Shown: positions 11,297 through 48,615 of the stretch, one piece after another
Numbering within the stretch: the first letter of the stretch is position 1
How the letters are laid out: every line of letters starts with the position of its first letter
Source: Amyelois transitella
Taxonomy: Eukaryota > Arthropoda > Insecta > Lepidoptera > Pyralidae
Direction of reading: 5' to 3'
NCBI RefSeq assembly: GCF_032362555.1
Contig: NC_083513.1
Location: 7,564,001-7,628,000 of the forward strand
DNA: 64,000 nt
Position numbers and translations under genes: made by a program
The notes under the pieces: generated by a model
The model's input: only the letters and a program-made list of their open reading frames with translations
Databases searched by the model: none
What the model was told of the DNA's origin: nothing

Positions 11297-14200
11297 CTAA
11301 AGAAAGTACACTGCGTCATCTAAATTACTTAGGAAGTATTCATTGTTGTTGTCCGCATCTTGAAATAATTCCACTTTTTTTACTATCGACAGAATTGTTA
11401 CTTCATCACGATCATTTTTTTTAGGAAATTTGAAGAGAAGCTTTGGTTTTTTTACCGTTTTGAAAAACTTAATTGAATAGATTATGTTTGTTTTGTCACA
11501 AGCATCTATAGATTCTATTACTCCTACATAATAAATCCATTTCTTCCCATAGTAACGGACTAAAACATAGTCTTTCACTGTATAGTTTCCTGAAGAAATT
11601 TCACCCACCTTTACATTCTCATTTTTATCGGTTGGAGGTTCAATAGCATCGTGATCATTGTTAGTGTTTACAGTATGAGTTCTTTCTATTTCAGTATTTT
11701 CTTTTTCAGTGTTTTCTTCTTCACTTTTTCTGTTTTCGTTATCTGCCAATGAAAGTCCATCAATATCATTTAGATCATCATCTGATTCGAAATTCAATAT
11801 ATCGGAGTCGCTGTGACAACTCATAATTCCAGATACACTGGTCGTTGAACTGGTAGATTCTGTTTCATAACTCTTTGTAGGTTTATTTCTATAATATAGT
11901 TTGCTGTTCTCTTTGCCACTTTTCTTCTTACTATTGTCTTTACCCTTAATCATGAAAGATGCTGCATATTTATTTGTCCTTGTCTTTTTTTTGTGGATGC
12001 CTGATGGGCCAGGTTTTGTCGAAGAGTAATCAACTGCTCCAGCTTTTTTAAGCACGATGTTTGATGTAACTATTATTTTACGGGCATCAGGCGTTTGATT
12101 TTGTAAACAGGCAGGCAGATTTTGTTTCCCCGAAAATGGTTGCCTTTCAGCACTATTTTTTGATAGTTGAGTTAACAAGCACACATTGTTAGATATATGT
12201 TTTTTATTCTTTTCTAATTTAATGTTTTTTTTTATTTGCTTTTCTCTTTTCAATGTTAACACATCATCGTGAGTGATAACCTCTGCACCTGTTGCAACTC
12301 TACTTCGCTTTACTTTTGTTGAGGTGTCACTACGCTTAATTTTTTCCAGTAATAACTCTTCAAATGGGATGTTTGGCTTTTTTATCGCAGCTTGTTCCTT
12401 GGTATTGGTAGTGCTTATAGAATTACATTCCTGTACAATTTCAAGCCGCCTATTAGGAGTTTGTGTAATGTTTTTGTTCATCAATGTCAATACTATTGAT
12501 ATTAAGTTTTGTGGTTCATATTTTTTTGGTGCTAACGCAGAACTCTGTTCTTGAAATCGGGCCAATTTCATAGGATCTAACTTTGATTTATCAACTGCTG
12601 TAGGATTAAAAGGGTATATCCCGGCTTTACGAAAACCATTCATAAGTATTTGTGGCTCTATGCCGGCCCATACTTCTCCAATAATACGTGAAAACTCTTT
12701 TTTTGGCAATTGTACGCCTATATTTAATCTCTGCCACTTCACAAGAACTTTATCCCAACGATCTTTGAAGGACTTCATGACTGAAATGTCTAATGGTTGG
12801 AGTATATGGCTTGTATGGGGCGGAAGTTTTAAGATGGTAACATTTGCATCCCTTGCCGCTTCAATAATGTTCAAACCAACGTGGGTTGCGTGGCCATCAT
12901 AAATTAACAATACGGGGCGCTCAACGCCTATACTCGGTAAAAAAGATTTTTTAAAAAAAGCTTCGAAAACGTCACTCTCCATCCATCCATTTTTGGTGGC
13001 AGCATAAGTGGTCCTAGGATATGCATTTGGCGAAGTCCATTCGTCCCAGACATATTTGCCTTTAAAGATGATTAAGGGTGGGATTTTGTCCCCTGCAGCG
13101 CTAGCTCCTAGTAAAACTGTGGTATTGTCTTTACCTGGTGTAGATATCGTCCTTGTAGCAGCATGACCTTTGACACCAACGATTTTCGATTTAAGGGGAT
13201 CCTTGGAAAAGTTGGTTTCATCCACATTCCAAATAGCTCCTGGTTTATCTTGTAAACCTAAAGTTTTAATTGTTTTATTTAACAATTCGTAATACTCGCT
13301 CAACACGAAAGGATCAGCTGCTACTTTACGCGCGTATTCCACAGGCTGTGGTTTTTTAATTGACAGATTATTTCTTTCTCGAAAACCAGCTATCCAATCC
13401 TTTCCTGCAATGAACACAGAAACATAAATTTTTCACATTTGACATTATCATTTATTTAAATTAAATAAATATATAAGACAAAGCTTGTGTCATTATTCGC
13501 ATACAAAATCCTTACCGATATTATAAATGCGAAAGTATGTTAGTCTATGTTTTTTACTCTTTCACGCAAAACTACAGAAAGGATTTAAATGAAAGTTATG
13601 ATAATATAGCTTAAACATAAGAGTAACATATTAGCGATGGTATACTACTCAATATATATAATAAGACAGTAAAAATACCGTGTATGTACATTAAATAATT
13701 TTCCAAAAAACTGATGAAGGGTGATCAAAGAAGAGTAGCAGAGCAATAAAACAATTTTTGGAATGTTTGTATGTGTGTCTGGTAGGTCATAACTTCGAAA
13801 CTACTCAACGGACTTAAACGCGGCTTTAACAGGTGAATTTCATATAATTAGGAGTATTGTCAAAACTTTCTTTCGTCGAATTCGGGTAAGGTAAAAATAA
13901 GTTATGCTCAATTGAAAATTAATTTCAAGCACCGTTTCAAAACTTTGAAATGGAGTGCGATGCCGTTCACATTAACGTATTTATCTTACCAATGATATAA
14001 ATGCAAAACTTTGTGAATGGGTTTGTGTATATGTGTGTATACGTCTGTTCCATTGATATAGTATATCACCTCAAAACGGCTGAAGGATCGGGAATAAATT
14101 TGGAACAGATTAAATTATGGTCTGGAATAAGACAGGCTTTTTAAAGCGAAACAAATTTCGTGAGAAAAACTAGTATATAATAAAGATAAAACAAATATCT

Positions 14201-14571
14201 CAAAACAAAATTAAGAATAGTTTACCTGGCTTTCCATTTTTGAAACAAGTTTGTATATTGTTTTTGGTGACATATTCCGCCACCAAATCGGAAATTTCAG
14301 CCCTGGTCAGGCCAAAGCCATATTTTTCCATAATATGGAGACAACTTGCTATGTTATTCTCTATGTCCGGTGATAACGTAGGTCTTTTTCCAAGAGTATT
14401 AGAGAGCCTTTTTCTGTGGACGTGGTCCATTATTGTGGTCCTTGGAATGTTATAAATTTGAGCAGCTTTGTACCCAGTTAATGAGCCATTTCTAACAGCA
14501 TGTACTGCTGCTTGTAAGTCTTCTTTCTTGTACGATCCCCTATCTGTTTTTCTTTTATAATTTCGCACCAT
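11297..14571 (-). CDS. Pogo/Tigger-type transposase
   Basis: Two exons, 14571-14226 and 13404-11297, joined across an 821-bp GT/AG intron (phase 1), giving 817 residues with no frameshift or stop. Residues 1-50 carry a psq-like helix-turn-helix (YKAAQIYNIPRTTIMDHV); about 65-130 fits the CENP-B DNA-binding fold. The intron falls exactly within NGKPG/KDWIAGF, a conserved block. The catalytic DDE_1 region has NVDETNF (Asp177), LIYDGHATH (Asp285) and PPHTSHILQPLD (Asp321, 36 residues later), so all three acids are present. The C-terminal half is lysine- and serine-rich and ends in a domain (KDYVLVRYYGKKWIYYVGVIE) seen in related insect proteins. It may be an active transposase or a domesticated gene; motif copies on both sides favour a recent element. 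Confidence 0.88.
13520..14180. repeat. Helitron-like remnants in the transposase intron
   Basis: Contains TATAAATGCGAAAGTATGT followed by CTCTTTCACGCAAAACTAC (13523-13580), and a second related block at 13760-14175 that includes ACTACTCAACGGACT. These strings are typical of short Lepidoptera Helitron-like elements. Borders are unclear. The pieces lie mostly inside the transposase intron. Confidence 0.4.
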
Positions 14572-15152
14572 ATTGATCTGTAGAAAAAAACACTTGTTAT
14601 GAAATAAGAAAAAAAAAGATATGATATCTGTATACATGAATAATACCGTAATACTGAATGTCTTGAAAAAAAATAATAATAGTAGATCAAAAATATTGAC
14701 GACGTCTGATAAGGGGCAGAATCGCCATATAACGATTTTGCCCCGTTAATTTTGTACGATTTTTCCCACTATCCATTTTTTAGGTTATACATTTTTTCCT
14801 TTGAATAACTCAAAAACAAGTGAGTTTTAATTAAAAGCAACAGAGTATAACATAAGTACTTACCTTTAACAATGCGTTTTGACATCACCTAAACTCTTTA
14901 ATAGTTAAATTCACTATTTAATCTAAATTTTTTCGTTACCATTTCACACTCGTGCATCGAGTTCTAGAAACGACTAAACTTTCAACAAAGATTACTCCAA
15001 AAGCGGACGGTATAACGCCATCTGTCGAACACAGTTCGAACAAATAAAACAGTGCTGATTTATTGACCGGGCTAGAATTAGCATAAATATGTTAGTTTGG
15101 CCGCGATCTTACTTAGCCGGTATTGACCCGCGGACGGTTTTGGCCGCACTCA

Positions 15153-16023
15153 CCTTATTTCAAAATATGTAATGAGTTTCAATACATTTTTATTTTGTAA
15201 AAGTTTCTGTTACAAAGCAAGGTCTGTGTGTGCATTAATAACTTACTAGAAAACCGGTACATCAAAATGTGAAATTAACATTCGCAAGTACGTTTACTGC
15301 GTCAGTTTGGCAAGACTGCTTTAAAAATTTATTATAACTGTTTTTTATTTAAACACCAACACCATTTGCACCAACATATAAAATCTATATAATGTATTTA
15401 ACTATTAAACGTATAAATATCTTTATTCACCAGTATAATTATAGTTAGTAGGCTAACTAATTTATTGAAATACTATTTACCATTAAACTTTACAAAAATA
15501 AAAATTTACCAAAAAAACCATTACACATTACCATACAAAATATTCGAATCAAATACCTCCAAAAGAATAAATTTTGTCTGGGTATTTAGTCATCATCTTT
15601 TATTATGTTTATTTCAATGCCTTGTCTGAAATATGATTAAAATGTAAGGAATTTCACAAGAAGAGATTCATTTGTGCAATTATTGAGTAAAACTTTTCCG
15701 TTGGTACGTTTACCACGATCCAATGGCTCATGAGCAAAAGGTCCCTTTTTGCAGAATGGCGTTTTGCAGCTTAGGGACATTTCGCCAAAGAGACCTTTTG
15801 CGCATGAGCTGATCTTATATGGGTTAGATTTTTCTGCAAGATTGGTCTGCAATTTCAGATGATAGTCGTTTCTTTTAAAAACCCAACTATCTGACTCGTT
15901 CAATACAGTATCATGGTTTTATTCATACCCTGAGCACCTAGAGAGGTGAGGATATATCCGGGCCTAGCGCTAGAAGGATGAATAAGAGGTAAATTAAACT
16001 TTGGGTATTGCTGTAGTTACTAT
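15153..16023. other. Spacer between transposon and carrier gene
   Basis: No recognisable gene. The minus-strand ORF at 15637-15903 overlaps the small fold-back at 15726-15809 and resembles no family. The rest is AT-rich and probably includes the 3' UTR of the carrier gene. Confidence 0.5.
15726..15809. repeat. 84-bp fold-back
   Basis: Two 23-base arms, 15726-15748 and 15787-15809, are inverted complements with two mismatches (left arm GCTCATGAGCAAAAGGTCCC; right arm complement GCTCATGCGCAAAAGGTCTC). It looks like a tiny terminal-inverted-repeat remnant. Confidence 0.75.
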
Positions 16024-19000
16024 TTACCTTTGCATATTCTCTTTGTACTTTTGAGAGTTGTATTTCCTAAAGAATTGTTTTCCATATTCAAATGTTGCAA
16101 TCATTATAGCACAGGCTGGAGCTACTTTGAATATTCGAGGCAATAGACCGGTGAATAAACCTTTGAAACCGTGGTTTTTGTAAATGTTCTTGGCTATGTC
16201 TTTCATGTTTGAAGCTCTTTGCTGTACCTTCCCATCTGAAAAGTATTAATAATTTATTATCATTCAAATTGTTTTAAGTAGGATCTTCTGAGCCGTTACA
16301 CTGGAGTTCTGACATTTTAAATGTTTGTTGTCGCCTGTACAACCTTACACCTCATATAGCTTACTACCAGGCAGATTAGGCCCAATGGCCCAAATATTTT
16401 TAATTAAAAAATATGTTAATAGAAAACAAGTGTATGTAGGTACAGACAGAAAATAATCATTTTTTTTTAAATACCTGTATATATTTCCTTTTCACCCAGT
16501 TCAATTTGTTGGTGCGTTTTCACTACATCGAAGGGCAAAGTAATGAATGCGGCAACCTGAAAATAAATATGATCAAGTAGATTTAAGAAGCCTAAAATGC
16601 AATAAAATAAAATTTCAACAATTGAACAAAATACTTGTATGTCTTGGCGGTGAAACTGTCGCAATGTCCGTAATAAAATTTCTTTAGCTACACTTATGCT
16701 AAATTCACTGTAAATTTCTTAGGTTACTTGCTTCGAATATATTTGTGTAGGTTTTGGGTGTGTTTTCCGTTAAATTCATTTTTCATAAGACCCCCACGCG
16801 ATTTTTCTCCGTTTCTTGATGAATGTTAAGCCTTGAAAATTACAATGAGTAACAACAATACTTACACTACCCGCCACAGAGCCACAGAAGAAGTTGAATA
16901 AAAATGAATTCTTTTCCGAATCTGGTCTATTGAATACCCGCTTGGTTGACTCGAACATGGTCCAATACATGCCTGTAATTAAAAACATTTGACATTAATT
17001 AATATTAGTAATGGTTGAGTATTAATAAAGGATGGAGCTCGGGAAGCGAGTGAGTTCTACCAATCAACTTGGGGCAAATACACATTTTTTGTATGTATGT
17101 TTGTGACGCGATAACTTTCCAATCGCTGGTCTCAAATTTTTTAAAGGTATGCAGAATCTGTCAATAGAATTTCCAGTATCATGCGGCAAAATAATCGGTT
17201 TCAGTAGTTGTTGAGATATACACAATATAAAAAACAAAAATTTCGCGTATTCTTAGACATTTCGCGGCGAACGACTAGTTAATGTTAAATGGAGTGATAA
17301 GTTTGCTATTAATAAATACTACATGAGAAAATAAATTTCAAATCTATTTGTTGTTTATACTTAGCAAGAGTATATCGAATTTATCTTTATTGTTTTGTAA
17401 ACTATAGTAAACGTGATGTTGTCCACGTTACGATAATATTGTTATTGTTTTATTATGTTTCCCGTTCAATTTCTAATGTGGCTATTCGATTATCTGTGTA
17501 CATAAAAGGCGAAGGCGATTGTCATATTAATACATTAGATTTGATATACAGATAATGTACACATGTGTAAGTAAATGAGAATGGTGACGATAAATAAATA
17601 AATGGACTTTTATGGACTCACCTGAGAATGGCACATCCCTCAATAGGGTAGACCCTAAACCTCGGAAAAGGCCTCTGTAGCCTTCATACTTTATCACGTT
17701 ACGTAAAGCCGATGTTATTTCTGGAAAAATAAACACATGCTTTTGAATATTTCATCCGATATTAAAAGTCTTAAAAGCTGATTTCTGATAGTAATCAGCC
17801 AAATTAGGCTCAAATCGACAATGTTGTCTAAATGTATAGCCTGAAAAAACTAACAACTTGTAAACTTTGCTGACTAAATCCGTATGCATTTCATAGAGCT
17901 TGAAAGATTTAACTAAAGACTTTTTGTAATTTAGTTTAAAATATAATAAATTACTAAAATATTGAAATGGTCACATCCTACAATATATGTAGGTCACTAA
18001 TGTAAAGTATTCCTAATACTGTATATATATATATATATGTATATTAAACCCATTTCTTTGCCCACAGCTGCAAAATCAAGATTAGTTTATTTTTAGAGAA
18101 TCATAACATACCTGCATATGTCAATTTTTTAGACTGCATCTTAGTTCGAATTAGCTCTAATGGGCTAACTATAGTAACAGCAGTTATTCGGGCAGTGGCA
18201 CCAGCAATAAGTGGAATCCATAATGGTTGCGTTGCTGTAAAAAGCACAAGAATATTTTAACAGTTTGTCTTAACTTGTAAATCCCAGCTAATATAACAAA
18301 TGCGAAAGTAAATTTGGTTTGTTTTTTGTCTCTTGATTGTCCTGAATTGTTGGGTATATAATAATGAGTCGGGAGAAGGACATAGATAATTTTCATCCTG
18401 GCAAGTTTTTGCCATAGATCATGTATATAATCGCGTCTTTGGAAAGTCTAAAATCTATACTAATATCCTAAAGCTGAAGAGCTTGTTTGTTTGAACGCGC
18501 TAATTTCAGGAACTACTGGTTCGAATTGAAGAATTCTTCTTGCATTGAATAGACCATTTATCGAGGAAGGCTTTAGGCTATATAACATCACGCTGCAACT
18601 ATTAGGAGCGAAGAAATAAAAGAAAATATGAAAAAAAAACCGGGAAAATTATTCATCTGTGAGGCCTTCAATGATGCCCAAAATAACTAATCCACGCGGA
18701 CGAAGTCGCGGGCACAGCTAGTAAAATATATATAACTTATTTTAAATAATATAAAAATTAAAATAAAAAAAAGATAAATATTTAAAAATCTCTTTGGCTA
18801 GCTATATAAAAAAAAATCATAAAATGGTAATTGAAAATTTCATTGGTCAGCTTATTACATAAACTGGTGGCCTTGAATGTGTCAACTGGCTAAAAATAGA
18901 TGTTTATGTTTTCCGCACCTCATGTAATCTTTATCAGTTACTATGTTATTTCAGATAAACTTTTTAAGGAAGTTCATCTGCTTGTGGTCTCATGGAGCAG

Positions 19001-20774
19001 AAAACCATTTTGCTCTGTATTCTAGAATAATACTACTAGGTCTTGTGCCAGCGGTCCGCCCGCGAGTTAGTCGCTTTTTGCGTAACCCAATTTTAGTACA
19101 GTTTGAACAGGTTACAAATTGTACACATAAGTGTATTGTTTTACTTAGTATATTTAATTTGTCAGATTACATGGTAGTCTTTTGTAAAAATATCCGGACT
19201 AAAGGGGATCTTAGACAGTGCTCTATAATCCAACAAATTCGATAGTTCGACACTGCCCTGCTAATGTTGGTCGGATTACCAGAGGTCCACTGTAATAATA
19301 GGAGTTCATATTTGAAAAAAACAAAAAGCTTTGCAAATCAAATATCATTTAAATTGGTCCAGTGGTTTAGATGTGAAAGAGAAACAAACAAACAGACTTT
19401 CCCATTTATAATATTAGTAAGGGATATAAATTGAATGCATAATTAATTCATTCTAGATTTATTTATTGTAGGTCTTACTGAAAAACAAGCCTAATTTACA
19501 TGATGATAAGTCTATATCTCTCTAATTTTTGCACCTTGGCTTATAATGCTTCATGGCTAGGAGTCTGCTTTACATCACAATTATATATAATTATATATAT
19601 AAAAAATATGCAATATAAACATGTCCTGATCGCTCAAGGGGTAGACAAACCTAACAGTTAGTAAGTGTTGCAAAGACTAAAAGGAATATAGGTAAAAAAT
19701 ATCAGTAAGAATTAAAAATATACAGTAAGGGAAAACATCATGAGGAAACCTGCACATTCAGGCAACGGGATGTGTAACCATGATCATATACAATACCCTG
19801 GATAACTGCAGACAAAAAAATAAAAAACACCTACTTACTGGTACTTGTCATGGAATTGTATGTTGTTTTCATCCTATAACGTAATTGTTCATATGAGACA
19901 AAATATATAACTGTGCAGGGAAGCGCTAGGATTAGTGTCGGACTAAGTCCAGACCATAAAGCTGGCACACCTTCAATTTTGGCAATTTTGTAGAATGCAT
20001 CCTGGAATTTTGAAATTGACTACTTTGATGATAAAAGTGTATAACATCATTTATTAGCTCACCTGTTCAACAATCTAGTTCAATACTAATCTGTGTAAGC
20101 AAAAACTAGCTGTCTCAAAAATAATTTGTAAATTCAAATTTTTTTAAATTCACTACTTAAAAGTTAGATTTACAGTATAAAATTTATTTAAGTAATGATT
20201 AAATTAAAAATGTGCTATAAATAGAAATATTATGTCGTCCATATTTCTAGTATACATCAGACACCAGCTTTATTTTCTTTTCTTTTTTTTTTGGGTGCAA
20301 TAAAGAGTTTATCTATCTATCAGCTCCCCACAGAAAAAGTGTATTTTTATATATGTAAACTTACTTTGTATCTTGTGTGGAGAAAAAGTTATATATTAAG
20401 AAAAAAATATATAAATGAAATTCAGAACTTACCATAGTTCCATGAAAATGTACCCGTCTTGGTATCCATGCAGTGTCTCCACAAGGACATAAATGTTCCA
20501 TGAGACCATTGCAATACAAATAACATTTATTTGATAAAAGAGCTTTCTGCTGGGCCTGCAATCGTATCTTTACAACATCAAGTGGTGTCACTACAAATAC
20601 ACGTAAAAAAATTAAGGAAATTACATGATTACGAAAGTACATACTGAGAAATTGTGAATTATTTCATAATTTTACAAACTTACTGAACAAGGAGGTTATT
20701 AGGGCACCGGTACATGCAGATGCCATTTGTTGAAAGGGAGTTATTCTAAATTGAGGGTCGTCTTCCCGAATCAT
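16024..20774 (-). CDS. SLC25A39/40: Mitochondrial carrier, SLC25A39/SLC25A40 group
   Basis: Eight exons: 20774-20684, 20590-20433, 20001-19839, 18234-18112, 17720-17622, 16972-16866, 16556-16475, 16235-16024. All phases agree and give 344 residues, close to human SLC25A40 (338). The start is the second of two nearby ATGs; the first meets a stop after two codons. The three carrier repeats show [16 protein letters not shown] and PFDVVKTH. The first repeat carries the long loop of this subgroup, with Cys residues (CYLYCNG, HLCPCGD) after LQAQQ. The group resides in the inner mitochondrial membrane; SLC25A39 and, by similarity, SLC25A40 import glutathione, and the loop cysteines are linked to Fe-S dependent turnover. 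The fly relatives are Shawn and Tyler. The start lies 545 bp from the divergent malic enzyme 1 start. Introns hold Helitron-like debris. Confidence 0.93.
18440..18722 (+). repeat. Helitron-like remnant
   Basis: Runs from CTATACTAATATCCTAAAGC through GAACTACTGGTTCGAATT and ends CGGACGAAGTCGCGGGCACA followed by GCTAGT. A GGGCACAGCTAG end is typical of short Lepidoptera Helitron-like elements. Sits in intron 3 of the carrier gene. Related fragments occur near 17050-17285 and 19300-19430. Confidence 0.5.
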
Positions 20775-21319
20775 GGCATTAGATTTTCTGTAAATTTTAT
20801 TTATCAAATTAGTCGTATTTTCCAACTGTCCAGCCGTGCTCTGTTAGTTTTTTAGTTCTTTTTCGTAGTTATTTGTCAACTGTCAAAACAAGACGTCAAA
20901 TCAAACTTGTGAATGAATGAATGAAATGATGCATCGTGCTAAAAAGATCGCAATAATGCCGCGGCTACACCAACGGGAATAGGTAATGGTAGAGTAGATA
21001 CGTAATTAACGCGGTATCTATTCACCATAGCTATTTACATTGACGTTTGCTTCAGTAGTTTACTAAGATTAATTAAATAATTTAAATAAGAGTAAATTTT
21101 ATTCAAATTTATAATTTTATTTCGAGACGATATCGATGACAGCAGATGGAGTTTCCCATTTATATTCAAAGTTTGTTTATGGTCCGGTCAGTCACATCAC
21201 TGCCACCTGGATGGAGGGCGTTAATATTTTAACAATTTCTAGAAATTAAATTCATAATAAAATACGCGAAAAGAGTGTGAGTTTGGAAGCAGTTTTGTAG
21301 ATGAAACATAATATTTAAA
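20775..21319. promoter_or_regulatory. Shared upstream region of carrier and malic enzyme 1
   Basis: 545 bp separate the start codons of two divergent genes whose products probably both work in mitochondria. It must hold both 5' UTRs and core promoters unless distant non-coding first exons exist. I see no clear TATA box at a fixed distance. A bidirectional promoter is an inference from spacing only. Confidence 0.45.
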
Positions 21320-37927
<16,608 letters not shown>

Positions 37928-40900
37928 ACAGTATTATTATTTATACTTATTTTTTTTTAATTTGAATGACACTGTCTCAACTATGTTCTGTTCATATTGG
38001 ATTGAGAAAATTTGTCAACATTTTTTTTTATTGTGTGCCAGTGCTTTGCTTTATCTCTGTTTAAAATGTTTTGAAGTTTAAAAACTATGTTCGCTTATTT
38101 TTTTAATGCTTGGTTTGTTGACAAATATTTACTGACCAATTTGGCTCAAACAATACATTGAATAAGTTTTGGCCTTTATAACAATGGAGTGTTCAATAAT
38201 CATGTATTTATTTTACAATAGTATTAGAAAAAGTATTTGAAAAACTTTGTGTTATTATATCATCGATGTTTATTTATTTAATTTCTCATTGTTTTGAGAG
38301 GTACAACAATTTTTCGAGGTGAAAATTAAGATCTTTACTAATTAACCGACTTACTATGTAGTTTCGCTGTCATTATAATATATGTTGGTGTGCAAGGTAG
38401 TGAGTAGTATAATTGAAGCTTGATATAGTAAATTAATAAATATATACGGGACAAATTACACAGATAGTGTTCAAAGATTGTCTTTTATGTAAATTTGGTG
38501 GCCTTTGAATGTGTTTTTTGAATGTCCACTAAATGTCAAGCACACTATGAGAATATTCGGTACAATATTGGTGTGATATTACGTAGAAGTTTAATATTTT
38601 TGCCAACCAATGGTTGATTATTTAATATTACGTATTTTTGTTTTAACATTTCGTAACGCAGCTAACATTAAAATAACAGTTTTAAGTTCGCTTCATCATC
38701 TCATTTTTTAGTTAGACTAAATGACTTATTATTAATTTTAATTTAATTTGTAAGATAAATGGATTCGTTGAGAACGAACGGTACCTATAAATGTTGTGAG
38801 TATTATTTTTAATAATTTACAGTGTGATTTACATGTTTAAGTAACAACTTATGTAAAAATAACTCTAGTCACCACAGCATTATATAAAATAAAATACAAT
38901 GCAGGTTATATATTTATGCATTTTACATTAATGTTAAGGAAAAAAACACAATAACTCAAAAATAAACATGTTTAGTAATAAATTAGCATGACTAGAAATT
39001 AAATCAAATACGGAAAGTTAGTGTCACCATAATATACCTAGATTTTTCTGACATGTTTTGAAGGCATTAAAATTAATACTTAAATGTTATACTGCCGTAT
39101 ATAACTCGACATTACAATAAATCATTTCGTAAATACATATAATTACATTTTGTAAAATCCCTTTACGTACAATACAAATTCATAGCAAAGTGTAAACTTC
39201 AGTATTTAGCACCATAGAAGATAATGTTGATAATAAAAAGTGATTCATTTAGGGCAGATTGCCTCAAATGTTACGATTAACTTTTAACTTATTCATATTT
39301 ATGTCTTAAATATAAGTATAAAAAACTTAAAAATGTTGAAGACAACCTAAATTATTCTGGATTCGAAAATCAGAATTAGATGTTAAAGTTTGAATATGTT
39401 AGCAGGTCGTGATTCTGAAAGGATTTTTGCTGAGCGAAAAACTTTTAATACGTTTGTTCATTTATGAGGCAGTAAGTACGTAGTTTACATACAATGAATA
39501 AAACCTTATATCATTTTAGTAAGGTTTAAAATTCAACATAATGTGTTACCACGATCAAAGTGTTAGGTTTCCCTGTCAACAGGGTCATGGAAGTCAGACA
39601 GGAGTCTGAGCCAAGCTCTATTATAAAAGCCATGATATTGCGTACTAATACTGCTGTATGAAGTTAATGTTTCTCAGTTTTATTTATTTTAATTAACGAA
39701 GTATCTCGTATTGATACGAAGTGATTTGTGTTGCTGTGACAATGTGTATTTTAATTATGGGTTACTATAACCAAATTGTAAAAATGAAGTATGCGTTCTC
39801 CTCATACCTGTTTTTTTCATAATTATTTGGCTGGCGCTCCTTACATCAAAGTAAAGAATGAGTATTTTTAAGCTTACACTTTTAATTTAGACATGACATT
39901 GTTGATATTACATTTTAATGGAATGTTTATTCGATAAATTATAAAATATGAGTAAAATTTTGCATGCGATCTATACATGTCGTACAAAAATACTTGTACT
40001 TTAAGCGCCAGATTTGTTGTCAATTATCATGCAATATGTTTCTGATGTTTTGACATAAAATGGTGTTATTTATTTTAACAGTTAAGTTAATTGGTTCCCC
40101 TACAACTGCAAATCTGCTTCTAGGTGTAAAGAAGTTGTATGTTTAGTTAGATGAATTGTTACATGAATTATAGATGTTACTAATTAAACATGTTCCAAAC
40201 ATGATTGTGGTTTTATTTATACAATCTTATTCATCATTGGTCTCCACTAGCACTACATAGTATAAAGCAAAGTCGCTTCCCGTGTCTGTCCTTGTATGTA
40301 TGTATGCTTAGATCTTTCAAACTACGCAACGGATTTTGATGCAGTTTTTTTGAAATGTATACCTCGTAGTAACATTATAAATCTTCCTCTTATATCATAG
40401 AGCAATTAAATTAAATATCGAACGAAGTGGCAGAAGAAGATATGGTTTTCGAGTGTATCTACTAGTTGTTGCTCGCGATTTCTTTCGCCATAAAAACTCA
40501 CAATCACGAGACATAAAAGCTGACCCCCGGTGTGGGGGCGGGTAGATTTTTCGTATACCTGTTTTTAAGTTTAATCAAGTCACATTTGAGTTATGAAAAC
40601 CGTTATAAAATCAACAATAGTTTTCGCGTGTGATGCGAACGCAAACGTACAGACAGAAATTATATAAATCACATTATTGGCTTCTATTGGACTTATAAAT
40701 AATCCTATATCGATTTTATGCTTATATCTTTCAAGTAAATTAATATATATTTATATTTGGGTTAGTTGGGTTCGCCTCGAAGTAAGTTCGTGACTTGTGG
40801 TACGAGATACTATATACCTACTTAATGTATTTTGAAATAAATTCTCTTTTGTATGCATGATGTTGACATCTGTCGTATGTTATCACTAATAATTTTGTAT

Positions 40901-40948
40901 TGCAATGTTAATTTTACTAAATTGATACTTTTGCACATGTTTTAGAAG
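37928..40948. other. 3' UTR of malic enzyme 1 and spacer to malic enzyme 2
   Basis: About 3 kb between the two tandem malic enzyme genes. It is AT-rich with several AATAAA-type hexamers (for example near 38879, 39116 and 39498), so the 3' end cannot be fixed. A dispersed repeat starts at 40251. The last few hundred bases should contain the malic enzyme 2 promoter; nothing specific is recognised. Confidence 0.5.
40251..40400 (+). repeat. Dispersed repeat, third family
   Basis: CACTACATAGTATAAAGCAA, AGTCGCTTCCCGTGTCTGTC, ATGTATGCTTAGATCTTTCA, AACTACGCAACGGATTTTGA. A second copy in the same orientation begins at 63792. Short ATGT run inside; probably a Helitron- or MITE-type element of Lepidoptera. 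Confidence 0.75.
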
Positions 40949-48259
<7,311 letters not shown>

Positions 48260-48615
48260 AGACTTACTATTGCTTAAAGCATTTTATTTTTTAAGATTTA
48301 AACGATTAGTAATAACATCAATATTTACATCACTCGTAAGTATCGTAGCCTTTTTTTGTTAGGTATCTAAATGTGCCGTGGTAAGTCTAAGCGAGGGTCA
48401 ACAAAAAAAAATGCTTAAACTTAGTACCTAGTGAGATGAAAAATTGCATTGGCTGTTCGTTCGATTTTAGCCTGGTATTTCCCTGTTTATATCATAAGAG
48501 ACGACTAAGGAAATGAAGTTTTCGTCTAGTCCAAAAATAATGATCCAAGCTGGTTTAAGTTGTTAAAAGATCAGACTAGTACCGATCGTGTAATTATCTG
48601 AATTACTTATCCTAG

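Larger units (their letters stand above)
9924..15152 (-). mobile_element. Pogo/Tigger-type DNA transposon
   Basis: Limits are inferred. A motif close to GGGGC-NAAA-CCGTC occurs near both ends and in both orientations: 9924-9942, 10117-10130, 10137-10152 and 10296-10310 on the left; 14713-14726, 14731-14745 and 15133-15152 on the right. The outermost copies form an imperfect inverted pair (GATGAGGGCTAAACCGTC on the left; GTGAGTGCGGCCAAAACCGTC as the complement of the right). They bracket the transposase gene. I could not find a convincing TA target duplication, so the true ends may lie some tens of bases away. About 1.3 kb left of the transposase stop is AT-rich and holds a 120-bp direct repeat. 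Confidence 0.6.

Noticed and set aside
15637-15903. 88-codon minus-strand ORF near the carrier gene
   Set aside because: It runs through a small fold-back element, which explains its protein-like repeats; no family match.
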